Source of the DNA: Clostridiales bacterium
GTDB lineage: Bacteria; Bacillota; Clostridia; Christensenellales; Aristaeellaceae
Direction: 5' to 3'
NCBI GenBank assembly: GCA_015056055.1
Contig: SVHC01000018.1
Span: 1 to 57,391 of the forward strand
Length of the DNA: 57,391 bases
Under the pieces are notes generated by a model. That model had not been told where the DNA came from. It worked only from the letters and a program-made list of their open reading frames with translations, and did not search any database. A program made the position numbers and the translations under genes. Of the stretch, positions 31,602 to 40,065 are shown in pieces (the first letter of the stretch is position 1; every line of letters starts with the position of its first letter).

Positions 31602-34600
31602 ATGGAACATTGCAGAATGATGCGGCGCACGATTTCGTTGTTGCTGGCTGTATTCCTTATATTCACTATGTTTGCAGGAGGGGCTCTGGCAGCAGAGGAT
31701 GGAATGATCCGTGTGAAGCTGACCCGTCTTGGAACAAGGCAGTCGCTGACGTTTAAGACGAACTGCGCCTATTCCATCGGAGGAAACTCCTCCAAGGTGA
31801 TTCCCAGCGGTGCAAGCTGTACGGTTGCGCTTTCCGGCGGCGGTCTTACGCTGACGGTAAATGGCGTGCATGCGGCTTCCGGCGTTTCGCTGGAACTCAA
31901 GCGCGGTGCATCGGGCGGCACGAAGGGCGTCACATTTACTTCGCCCAGCTATTCCGGTATTTATTCGGGCGATCTGCTGTTTTCTGTTTCGTCCGGAGCA
32001 ATTCAGCCTGTTTTGCGCGCATATATCGAAGATTATGTAGTCGGCGTTGTAATCTGCGAGATGGGCAATAGCTTCCCGGTGGAAGCACTGAAGGCCCAGG
32101 CAATTGCGGCGAGAACCTATGCCATGATGATGAAGAAGTCCTCCGGTTCCTACGACCTGGTGGATAATACCAATGCACAGGCATACCGCGGCTATGATGC
32201 CGGCAAGACCAATGTTATCGAGGCAGTCAATGCGACCCGCGGCATGGTGGCCTATTATAACGGCCAGCTGGCACGCATGTATTATGGCGCAAGCAACGGT
32301 GGTCAGATGGAGCCGTCCGGCAATGTGTGGTCGAATGATTTGCCGTACCTTCTGCAGAAGGACGACCCCTATGATTACGAAAACACCGCCAGCGTGAAGA
32401 AATCCTATACCTTTAAAAAGAATTTCAATGCGAATTCCCTGCCTGCAAGCGTTGAAAACGCAATGAAGAATGCGATTGCAGGGGAACTTGCAAAGCTTGG
32501 GTTGCAAGCCGACGCGGGCAGTGTTATAATAAATACGATTGATGCGATGAATCTGCATTCTCCCCGATATGCGGGCGCAAGCCGCACGTATCAGAAGGTG
32601 CGCTTTACTGCGACTGTAACGCTGGCATCGAACGGCGAACAGGGACAGATTGCATTTGATCTGGCGACTTACGACCTGCTGGAAGGTGCGCTGAGCCTCA
32701 GCATCAATACTTCAAAGAATGAAACGTATGAAATTACGGAAGACGCAGACAGCTTTACGCTGACTGCACGTCGATATGGTCACGGCGTTGGCATGAGTCA
32801 GCGCGGTGCTCAGTGGATGGCATCTAAATATGGAAAATCCTGCCGCGAAATTCTGGAATTCTACTTCCCGGGTCTGAACTATAAGACCGTGAACTATGCC
32901 GATTCCACGGGCAATTATTCCGGCGGCAGCCTGGGTTCCGGCGATGCCGATACAAATGATAATACGCAGATGCCTGAAGAATCGGATGGCGTATACGGCG
33001 TCGTAAGGCTTTCCAGCGGTTCGAGCAAGCTCAACATGCGTGCGAAACCGAGCACGTCCGGCGATATTCTGGGCATGATTCCCAATGGTGCAAAGGTTGA
33101 AGTGCTTGCTACGAATGACGGCTGGGCACGCATCCGTTATTCGGGACTTACAGGCTATGTAATGCTCAGCTATCTGGAGCGAGTGGGCGGTGAAACTGTT
33201 CAGCCCACCGCAACGCCTGTGCCGACCCCGGGATCGGGTTCCGGCAATGCGCGTTATGCAGTACTGAGCCTGAGCTCTTCTACCGGTAAGATGAACGTCC
33301 GTCAGGGTCCGTCTACCTCCACGAGCAGTATCGGCGTGATTCCGCATGGTACGCGTCTTGAGGTGCTGGGTGAAACGGGCGAATGGTCCTTTATCCGTGT
33401 GAACAACCGTACCGGTTATGTAAAGACACAGTATCTGGTATTTGATGATACGCTGGTACCTGCGCCGACAACTGCTCCCACTCCGAATGCAACGCAGGCA
33501 CCGTCCGCAGGTCAGTATGCGGTGCTGACGCTCAGCTCGACTTCTGCAAAGATGCATGTGCGCAAGGGTCCCTCCACTTCCAGTGAGAGCCTTGGAACCA
33601 TTCCGCACGGCACGCGCCTTGAACTTCTGGGCGTGGAAGGCGAATGGGCATGCGTCGGTTTGAACGGCAATGTTGGTTACATTAAAAAGCAGTACCTGAA
33701 GGTTGAACAGGGCAGCACGATGCCGGAAAATACGATACCCACACCGACAGCGACTCCCGCTCCGTCCACAGCTCCGACGCCTGCTTATATTGCCTACAAG
33801 ACAGCGTATATCATGATCGATACCTCGGATGGAAATATTCCGGTATATGCTTCGCCTTCTCACAATGCAAAGGTCATCGCTTCTCTGAAATATAAGGATG
33901 CGGTGAAGGTCATTGCTGTGCAGGATGGTTGGGCACAGATCATGCTGGATGACACCTACGGATTTATTGACAATGGGATCCTGATGTACGTTATCGGTGG
34001 CGAAAACGATGATTCCCGAGTGGAACATTGGGGCGAATTTATTTCCACGCCGACTCCGGCACCGGCTGTTACGCCGAAACCGACGCAGAATGCTGCTGCC
34101 GGCAAAGGATATGCGGTGCTGACGCTGGCATCTTCCAGCAGTAAGATGAATGTTCGCCTTGGACCGTCCACGGGAACGCCGAGCGTATGTGTAATTCCGC
34201 ACGGTACATATCTGGAAGTGCTGGGTCAGACGGGCGAATGGTCGAATGTTCGCGTAAACGGTAAGGAAGGTTATGTAAAGACGAAGTACCTTTCTATGGT
34301 GGGCGGGGCAGCAACGGGTTCTACTCCGATGGCAACGCATGCTCCTGCAGCAACGCCGACACCTCTTTATATTGACTACAAGACGGCATATGTGATAATT
34401 GTCACAGAGAACGACAATGTTCCGGTATATATGTCTCCTTCACACAATGCAAAGATTATCGCTTCTCTGAAATATAAGGATGCGGTGAAGGTCATTGCTG
34501 TGCAGGATGGTTGGGCACAGATCATACTGGATGACACATACGCATTCATTGATAATGATATCCTGATGTATCTTGTCGGTGGCGACAATGACGATTCTCG

Positions 34601-35393
34601 AGTAGAGCATTGGGGCGAATTTGTTGCCACGCCGACTCCGGTACCGACACAGGCTCCGACGCCTGCGCCTACGCAGGTTCCGGAAGCTGCGGAAAAACCC
34701 GAAAGTGGCGATGAAAACGGTACATATGCTACCGTTAAACTGAGCAATTCCAGCAGCAAGCTGAATGTGCGCGCTGAAGCAAACACTTCTTCGGACATTG
34801 TTGGACGCGTTACGAATGGTATGCGCGTTGAAGTGCTTGGTACCAACGGAAAATGGGCAAAGATCCGCGTGAATGATACTGTCGGCTACGTTATGAAGAG
34901 CTACCTCGTGCTTGAAGAGAAAACTGAGGACGAGGAAGATGAGGAACTTCCGGAATTCGGAAGCACTCCCGCACCGACGGCAAAACCCTCTCAGAATACG
35001 GATGTAATGTTCTATGCGTTGGTAACACTTGATGATGAAGACGGCAAGCTTGGTGTGCGCAGCCGTGCATCCTCAAGCGCAAGCGTGATTCTGAGAGTTC
35101 CGAACAATACGGTATTTGAGGTGCTGGATTACAACGATTCTTGGGCGAAGGTTCGCCTGGACAACACTGTAGGCTATGTCTCGCGTTCGTATCTGGAACG
35201 CGCAGAAAATACTGCGGTGGCACTGCGCAATATTATAGTTTACAGTCAGCCGGATTCTGCAGGAACTTCCATTGGCAGAATCGAAAAGGATGTGCGTGTT
35301 GCGGTGGATGCAGTGCGCGGCGACTGGGCGCGCATCTATTATAACGGTGGCTGGGGTTATGTTTCGGAAGCCGAACTGAAAGAAGACCGATAA
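31602..35393 (+). CDS. Secreted SpoIID-domain protein with nine SH3-like repeats
   Basis: 1263 aa. Start ATG 31602, 9 nt after GGAGGT; ATG 31596 is only 3 nt away. Signal peptide (RRTISLLLAVFLIFTMFAGG) ends near ALAAED. Residues about 130-430 form a SpoIID lytic-transglycosylase domain: VVICEMGNSFPVEALKAQAI with the expected catalytic Glu153, YYGASNGGQ and RYGHGVGMSQRGAQWM. From 465 nine SH3-like repeats follow, joined by Pro/Thr-rich linkers. Seven are of the KMNVRxGPST type; two (near 33.8 and 34.4 kb) are of a second type with YKTAYxxI and VIAVQDGWAQI. This protein probably cleaves denuded glycan strands while anchored to wall. The next gene, 38 bp on, is also a wall protein. Confidence 0.9.
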   Translation: MEHCRMMRRTISLLLAVFLIFTMFAGGALAAEDGMIRVKLTRLGTRQSLTFKTNCAYSIGGNSSKVIPSGASCTVALSGGGLTLTVNGVHAASGVSLELKRGASGGTKGVTFTSPSYSGIYSGDLLFSVSSGAIQPVLRAYIEDYVVGVVICEMGNSFPVEALKAQAIAARTYAMMMKKSSGSYDLVDNTNAQAYRGYDAGKTNVIEAVNATRGMVAYYNGQLARMYYGASNGGQMEPSGNVWSNDLPYLLQKDDPYDYENTASVKKSYTFKKNFNANSLPASVENAMKNAIAGELAKLGLQADAGSVIINTIDAMNLHSPRYAGASRTYQKVRFTATVTLASNGEQGQIAFDLATYDLLEGALSLSINTSKNETYEITEDADSFTLTARRYGHGVGMSQRGAQWMASKYGKSCREILEFYFPGLNYKTVNYADSTGNYSGGSLGSGDADTNDNTQMPEESDGVYGVVRLSSGSSKLNMRAKPSTSGDILGMIPNGAKVEVLATNDGWARIRYSGLTGYVMLSYLERVGGETVQPTATPVPTPGSGSGNARYAVLSLSSSTGKMNVRQGPSTSTSSIGVIPHGTRLEVLGETGEWSFIRVNNRTGYVKTQYLVFDDTLVPAPTTAPTPNATQAPSAGQYAVLTLSSTSAKMHVRKGPSTSSESLGTIPHGTRLELLGVEGEWACVGLNGNVGYIKKQYLKVEQGSTMPENTIPTPTATPAPSTAPTPAYIAYKTAYIMIDTSDGNIPVYASPSHNAKVIASLKYKDAVKVIAVQDGWAQIMLDDTYGFIDNGILMYVIGGENDDSRVEHWGEFISTPTPAPAVTPKPTQNAAAGKGYAVLTLASSSSKMNVRLGPSTGTPSVCVIPHGTYLEVLGQTGEWSNVRVNGKEGYVKTKYLSMVGGAATGSTPMATHAPAATPTPLYIDYKTAYVIIVTENDNVPVYMSPSHNAKIIASLKYKDAVKVIAVQDGWAQIILDDTYAFIDNDILMYLVGGDNDDSRVEHWGEFVATPTPVPTQAPTPAPTQVPEAAEKPESGDENGTYATVKLSNSSSKLNVRAEANTSSDIVGRVTNGMRVEVLGTNGKWAKIRVNDTVGYVMKSYLVLEEKTEDEEDEELPEFGSTPAPTAKPSQNTDVMFYALVTLDDEDGKLGVRSRASSSASVILRVPNNTVFEVLDYNDSWAKVRLDNTVGYVSRSYLERAENTAVALRNIIVYSQPDSAGTSIGRIEKDVRVAVDAVRGDWARIYYNGGWGYVSEAELKEDR
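33780..34650 (+). repeat. Tandem duplication inside the SH3-repeat region (582-bp period)
   Basis: The segments beginning near 33785 and 34367 are nearly identical: for example CGGTGAAGGTCATTGCTGTG starts at both 33901 and 34483. Each unit encodes one second-type SH3 module plus an ordinary module. High DNA identity, with silent changes still few, points to a recent in-frame duplication of 194 codons. Confidence 0.85.
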
Positions 35394-35431
35394 CCGGATG
35401 CTGAAGGTTTGGTCGGATCAGGAGGACAGGA

Positions 35432-37267
35432 ATGCTTCGATTCCTGAAATGTAAGAATTGTACCGATGCTGCGCGCCGGCAAAGAACGCGCGCAGTATTG
35501 GCAGGATTGGTAATAGCGCTGGCGATGATGATCGCGAGCGCTGTTGCGCTTGCGGAGGGAATTGGCGATCTTGCCTACGGGATGACGAATGATGCAATTC
35601 GTGCCATGCAGGACCGACTGATTGAACTGAAGTATTTTTCGGGTGAATCGACGGGCCACTTCGGTGACAAGACCAAAACGGCAGTAAAGAATTTTCAGAT
35701 CGCAAACGGGCTGGAGGCCACGGGCATCGTAAATGAGGAGACGGTTGCCAAATTGAAGAGTGAGGATGCTGTTTCCAAAACGGAATACCTTGCATCTGTT
35801 TCCAGCACTTCCTCCGACAAAAACGATGTGCTTATGCAGGTGGGAAGCGAAGGCGAAGAGGTTATGGCTCTTCAGAAGCTTTTGATTTCGCTGGGATATG
35901 CAACAGGCGAGCCCTCCGGACGATATGGGCGTGTTACCCAGGAGGCTGTCATGGCATTCCAGAAAGCAAACCACCTGAAGGACACGGGCAGCGTTGATAC
36001 GGCTACTTATGAGCTGATGCGCAGCGGAAATGCACTTAGCCGACAGGAGGCGGAAGCGCGAAAGGAAAGAGAAGAGAAAAGCGACGAAGAAGTCTTCCTT
36101 AAGCCGGGCGATTCAGGCTCAAACGTGGGTATTCTTCAAAAATATCTTTTGGAATACGGCTATTATGCGGGCGAGATAGATTCCGAGTATTCCGATATTG
36201 TGGAAGCTGCTGTAAAGGAGTTTCAGAAGGAAAATGCACTTTCGCAAAGCGGTGTAGTGGATATCAATATGCGAAATCTGCTGATATCGGGCGATGTGGT
36301 GTATGAAAGCAATTATCAGAAAACCCTGTCTGTGCAGCCGGTAAAATTTGGCGACAAGGGAATTGCAGTAAAGCTTTTGCAGACACGGTTGAAGGCATTG
36401 GGTTATTATTCCGGAAAAATAGACGGGATTTTCAGCACAGCTACGCAGACTGCGGTGACTTTGTTCCAAAAGATGCATGATCTTGAAACGACGGGCATTG
36501 CAGATCAAACTACACGTATACGCATCAATGGCGAAAGTGCGGTTCCTTATTTGCAAATAAAGGGTGCAGCAGATGAAATCCCGGTTTTCAAATACGGCAT
36601 GGCGAGCGACCATATCGCTACCCTGCAGTCTTATCTGTATGGACACGGCTACTATTTTGATGTGATGGACGGCATATTTGGCTCAAATATGCTGGCGGCG
36701 GTGAAAAAATTTCAGGTGGCAAACGGCCTGGAAGTGACCGGCGAGATAGATGAAACCACGCGTATCACCATCATGAGCGAAGATGCGGTAGATTGCGAAA
36801 CGTATGATGCGATGCTTGCGACAATGGGCGCAAATATGAATGCGGGTGCGCTGGAAGACGCTTCTGACGAGGAAGAAATGCGCCGGGCACGCGTGGAATT
36901 TGTGTGTCACATGGCATTGGAAGAATTGGAAAAACCTTATCAATACGGTGCGGTGGGACCGGATTTTTATGATGGGTCCGGATTTGTACAGTATCTGTAT
37001 GGGAAAATCGGTCTGTCGATTGCACGCTCGGTCGAAAAACAGGGCTATGGGTCGTCGCATCGTATTACGGAGCAGAATCTGCAGCGCGGCGATTTGGTAT
37101 TTTTTAATACGGAATCGGATGACGACCTTTGTGATGAGGTGGGAATCTACCTTGGAGAAGGGCAATTTATTCACGCTTCCAGGCGGGAAGGCAGAGTGGT
37201 GATTTCCGCGATGGATACCGGATACTATGCCGAAAAGTACTCATGGGGCATTCGTCCCTTGCGATAG
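35432..37267 (+). CDS. Secreted peptidoglycan-binding-repeat protein with degenerate NlpC/P60 domain
   Basis: 611 aa; ATG 35432 after GGAGG. A signal or anchor helix (VLAGLVIALAMMIASAVALA) comes first. Then about five PG_binding_1 repeats follow (residues 45-460), each with patterns such as VMALQKLLISLGYATG and AAVKKFQVANGLEVTGEID. Residues about 490-611 form an NlpC/P60 domain. The catalytic Cys of the DCSGF motif is Gly515 (YDGSGFVQYLY), and the catalytic His before VGIY is Glu569; only the third-position His581 (FIHAS) remains. The rest of the fold is well kept (LQRGDLVFFNT). It is probably a wall-binding pseudoenzyme. It follows the SpoIID/SH3 gene by 38 bp and likely shares its transcript. 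Confidence 0.9.
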   Translation: MLRFLKCKNCTDAARRQRTRAVLAGLVIALAMMIASAVALAEGIGDLAYGMTNDAIRAMQDRLIELKYFSGESTGHFGDKTKTAVKNFQIANGLEATGIVNEETVAKLKSEDAVSKTEYLASVSSTSSDKNDVLMQVGSEGEEVMALQKLLISLGYATGEPSGRYGRVTQEAVMAFQKANHLKDTGSVDTATYELMRSGNALSRQEAEARKEREEKSDEEVFLKPGDSGSNVGILQKYLLEYGYYAGEIDSEYSDIVEAAVKEFQKENALSQSGVVDINMRNLLISGDVVYESNYQKTLSVQPVKFGDKGIAVKLLQTRLKALGYYSGKIDGIFSTATQTAVTLFQKMHDLETTGIADQTTRIRINGESAVPYLQIKGAADEIPVFKYGMASDHIATLQSYLYGHGYYFDVMDGIFGSNMLAAVKKFQVANGLEVTGEIDETTRITIMSEDAVDCETYDAMLATMGANMNAGALEDASDEEEMRRARVEFVCHMALEELEKPYQYGAVGPDFYDGSGFVQYLYGKIGLSIARSVEKQGYGSSHRITEQNLQRGDLVFFNTESDDDLCDEVGIYLGEGQFIHASRREGRVVISAMDTGYYAEKYSWGIRPLR

Positions 37268-37277
37268 GAGATTTAAG

Positions 37278-38036
37278 TTGACGCAGCTGAAGCAGGGGGA
37301 GCGCATCGACGACCTGATGCGCAATGGATTAAAACTGATACAGCGCGAGGATGGATTCCGGTTCGGTACGGATTCCGTTCTGTTGGCGGATTTTGCTCTG
37401 TATGGCAATCCGGAATATGCTGTCGATTTGGGCACAGGCAGCGGCATTCTTCCGATTTTGATGGCGGATGCGCAGCCAAGGGCACATTTTGATGCGGTTG
37501 AATTGCAGGAAGAAGCTGCAGACCGTGCGGCACGCTCCGTGAAAATGAATGGTCAGGAAGAAAAAATCACCGTGCATCATATGGACATGCGGCGCGCTCC
37601 AAAAGAATTGGGATACGGGAAGTACACTTGCTGCGTCTGCAATCCGCCCTACGGCAAAAAGGAAAGTACACTTGCAAGCGAGAGGGAGAATGTCCGCCTT
37701 GCGCGGCACGAAGGGGATATTTCCATTGAGGAAATCTGCAAGTGCGCGGCGCAGCTCCTTAAAAATGGCGGTCGGTTCCATGTGGTATTCCCTGCGCAGC
37801 GGGCGCTGGAGTTGATGAATGCTATGCAGAGTGCGCATCTTGCTCCCAAAAGGGTGCGGCTGGTGGAATTCATGGCCGGGAAAACGCCCAAGCTGATTTT
37901 GATGGATGCGGTAAAGGGCGGCGGTTCGCAGTTGCACTGGATGCCGACACTTGTGCTTTTTGAAGATGACGGCAGTCCGACGGCGGAATACCGGAGGATT
38001 TACCGAATGGATGACGCGCAGGAAAAAGAGAAATAA
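37278..38036 (+). CDS. trmN6: tRNA1(Val) A37 N6-methyltransferase family protein
   Basis: 252 aa. TTG 37278 is the probable start, 7 nt after AGGAG; no better ATG exists. The N-terminus carries GFRFGTDSVLLADFA, typical of TrmN6/YfiC. The SAM-binding loop is AVDLGTGSGILPILMA and the catalytic NPPY motif is VCNPPYGKK. It methylates adenine in tRNA in characterised relatives. It begins 11 bp after the NlpC-like gene, perhaps by read-through, and precedes the plsX promoter. Confidence 0.88.
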   Translation: MTQLKQGERIDDLMRNGLKLIQREDGFRFGTDSVLLADFALYGNPEYAVDLGTGSGILPILMADAQPRAHFDAVELQEEAADRAARSVKMNGQEEKITVHHMDMRRAPKELGYGKYTCCVCNPPYGKKESTLASERENVRLARHEGDISIEEICKCAAQLLKNGGRFHVVFPAQRALELMNAMQSAHLAPKRVRLVEFMAGKTPKLILMDAVKGGGSQLHWMPTLVLFEDDGSPTAEYRRIYRMDDAQEKEK

Positions 38037-38076
38037 AAGGATATATTATGCGGTTGTTTTCTTTATGGGTATAAGC

Positions 38077-38105
38077 TTGCACGTCGAATGGATTTCTGCT
38101 ATAAT
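38077..38105 (+). promoter_or_regulatory. Promoter of plsX-acpP-rnc-smc-ftsY
   Basis: TTGCAC 38077-38082, a 17-bp spacer and TATAAT 38100-38105, 34 bp before the plsX start. No FapR-like operator was recognised. Confidence 0.75.
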
Positions 38106-38138
38106 TACTCAGATAACTCTATTACGGAGGTGACGCCC

Positions 38139-39152
38139 GTGTCTGAAATTGTCATTGCACTTGATGCGATGGGTGGCGATAACGCTCCTCAGGCAACGGT
38201 GGAAGGCGCTCTTCTGGCGCTCAATGAATTGAAAGATGCCAGGATTCTGCTTTTTGGTTCCAAAGAAATCGAAGTTCAGCATGAAAGACTGGAATTTATA
38301 GAGACGACCGAGGTCATCACCAATGATGAAGCCCCGATGATGGCCGTAAGGAAAAAGATAAATTCTTCCATGGTAGCGGCGGCTCTCGCTGTAAAGGATG
38401 GCCGTGCAAACGCTATGGTATCCGCCGGATCGACGGGTGCGCTCCTTGCATGCGGCATGGTTCGCATCGGCAGAATTCAGGGGGTTGAAAGACCTGCATT
38501 GGCTTCGATCATTCCCGGACGCAAGAAGCCTTTTTTGCTGACGGACTGCGGTGCAAATGTAGACTGCCTGCCCAAGTATCTGGTGCAGTTTGGCCTTATG
38601 GGATCGGTTTATATGAACCGCATTATGGGCGTGAAAGAGCCGCGAGTTGGCCTTGCAAATATCGGTGCAGAAGCGGAAAAGGGCAATCAGCTGGCCAAAG
38701 CCACCTATGAGATGATGTCTCAGCAGAAGGAATTCTCATTTGCCGGCAATGTTGAGGCACGCGATATTCCGACGGGCGATTTCGATGTAGTCGTAACGGA
38801 CGGCTTTGATGGAAACCTGATCCTGAAATATACGGAAGGACTGGCGACTACGCTGGTCGGTATGCTGAAGGATGAAATCAAGGCTTCCAAGAAGGCTATG
38901 GTGGGCGCGTTGTTTATGAAGGATGCTATGCGCAAGTTCAAGGCGCGAATGGATCCTGAGGAAGTCGGCGGAGCGCCGCTTCTGGGTATTAAGGGCGCTG
39001 TAGTCAAGGCGCATGGTTCCAGCCGCGAAGGTGCTTTTAAGCATGCAATCATACAAGCCTACCATATGGTGAAAAACGGTATGGTAGAAGAGATTGAACG
39101 CGGAATCGCTGAGATTTCCGCAGAACAGACAAATGAGGAGGAAGTAAAATGA
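38139..39152 (+). CDS. plsX: Phosphate acyltransferase PlsX
   Basis: Makes acyl-phosphate from acyl-ACP for phospholipid synthesis. 337 aa. GTG 38139 with GGAGG at 38126-38130; an ATG at 38088 would lie over the promoter. Conserved: IVIALDAMGGDNAP, ANAMVSAGSTGALLA, ADCGANVD-like (LTDCGANVDCLP), DVVVTDGFDGNLILK and GGAPLLGIKG. acpP starts in the ATGA overlap. The order plsX-acpP-rnc-smc-ftsY is typical of Firmicutes, linking lipid synthesis with chromosome and membrane-targeting genes. Confidence 0.96.
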   Translation: MSEIVIALDAMGGDNAPQATVEGALLALNELKDARILLFGSKEIEVQHERLEFIETTEVITNDEAPMMAVRKKINSSMVAAALAVKDGRANAMVSAGSTGALLACGMVRIGRIQGVERPALASIIPGRKKPFLLTDCGANVDCLPKYLVQFGLMGSVYMNRIMGVKEPRVGLANIGAEAEKGNQLAKATYEMMSQQKEFSFAGNVEARDIPTGDFDVVVTDGFDGNLILKYTEGLATTLVGMLKDEIKASKKAMVGALFMKDAMRKFKARMDPEEVGGAPLLGIKGAVVKAHGSSREGAFKHAIIQAYHMVKNGMVEEIERGIAEISAEQTNEEEVK

Positions 39153-39376
39153 TTTTTGAAAAAGTTGCAGCAATGATCGCAGAACAGCTCTCCGTTCCGC
39201 AGAGCAAGGTTACCCGTGAAGCACGCCTTCTGGAAGATCTGAAGGCTGACAGTGCCAACGTCATGATGCTGATTCTGGATCTGGAAACGGAATTCGGTCT
39301 GGCTGTAGAAGATGATGTTCTGGCCAATATGCGCACTGTCAACGATATCGTGACCTATCTGGAGAAGAATGCCTGA
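39149..39376 (+). CDS. acpP: Acyl carrier protein
   Basis: 75 aa; overlaps plsX by 4 bp. Ser35 in LKADSANVMML is the phosphopantetheine attachment site. Helix II reads SANVMMLILDLETEFGL, with fewer acidic residues at its start than the usual DSLDxVEL, so it differs somewhat from canonical ACP. The position after plsX and before rnc supports the housekeeping fatty-acid ACP. Confidence 0.93.
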   Translation: MIFEKVAAMIAEQLSVPQSKVTREARLLEDLKADSANVMMLILDLETEFGLAVEDDVLANMRTVNDIVTYLEKNA

Positions 39377-40034
39377 CGTGAAGGAAGTACAGCAGAAGCT
39401 GGGATATACATTCCGGAATGAGGCACTTTTGCAGGCAGCGCTGACACATCCGTCCTTTTCGGCTGAAAACCGGGCGGAACACTATCAGCGGTTGGAATTT
39501 CTGGGCGATGCCGTGCTGGAACTGGTATGCAGCAGATTTTTGTACGATCAGTATCCGAAGCTGTCCGAAGGTGCGCTTACGCGTATGCGTGCGGAGCGTG
39601 TGCGTGAGGAATCCCTTGCGCAGGCGGCGCGGCGGCTGGAATTGAATCGCAATATTCGCCTTTCCCTGGGCGAGGTCCGCTGCGGCGGCGCAGATAAGCC
39701 TTCCATCCTTGCGGATGTGACGGAGGCGATCATCGGCGCGATTTATCTGGATGGCGGCTTGGAAGAGGCGAGAAAATTCATTGATCGGGAGATTCTGTCT
39801 CAGGAATTGCCTGAAAGCGTGAAAGATGCAAAAAGCCGATTGCAGGAACTTTTGCAGAAGACCGGACGTGCTCCGGTATATGAGCTGATTTCCGCAGAGG
39901 GGCCATCCCATGCGCCGGTCTTTGAATTCAGCGCATGCGTGGATGGAAAGCCAATCGGCAGAGGCTGTGGCACCAGCAAGCAGGCGGCACAGCAGGCAGC
40001 TGCAAAAGACGCGCTTGAACAGCTCAAAGGCTGA
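39369..40034 (+). CDS. rnc: Ribonuclease III
   Basis: Cleaves double-stranded RNA in rRNA maturation and mRNA decay. 221 aa. Signature YQRLEFLGDAVLELV holds the catalytic acids, with ADVTEAIIGAIYLDGG supplying the later Asp and Glu. The C-terminal double-stranded RNA-binding domain (about 150-221) shows SRLQELLQ and GCGTSKQAAQQAAAKDALEQL. It overlaps acpP by 8 bp. Confidence 0.97.
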   Translation: MPDVKEVQQKLGYTFRNEALLQAALTHPSFSAENRAEHYQRLEFLGDAVLELVCSRFLYDQYPKLSEGALTRMRAERVREESLAQAARRLELNRNIRLSLGEVRCGGADKPSILADVTEAIIGAIYLDGGLEEARKFIDREILSQELPESVKDAKSRLQELLQKTGRAPVYELISAEGPSHAPVFEFSACVDGKPIGRGCGTSKQAAQQAAAKDALEQLKG

Positions 40035-40065
40035 ATTATGATACGATGAAGGACGGACGCAGAAA

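Noticed and set aside
32990-35380. Regular repeats suggestive of CRISPR or VNTR DNA
   Set aside because: The periodicity is protein-coding: SH3-like modules with in-frame, diverged repeats. There are no spacers of constant length.
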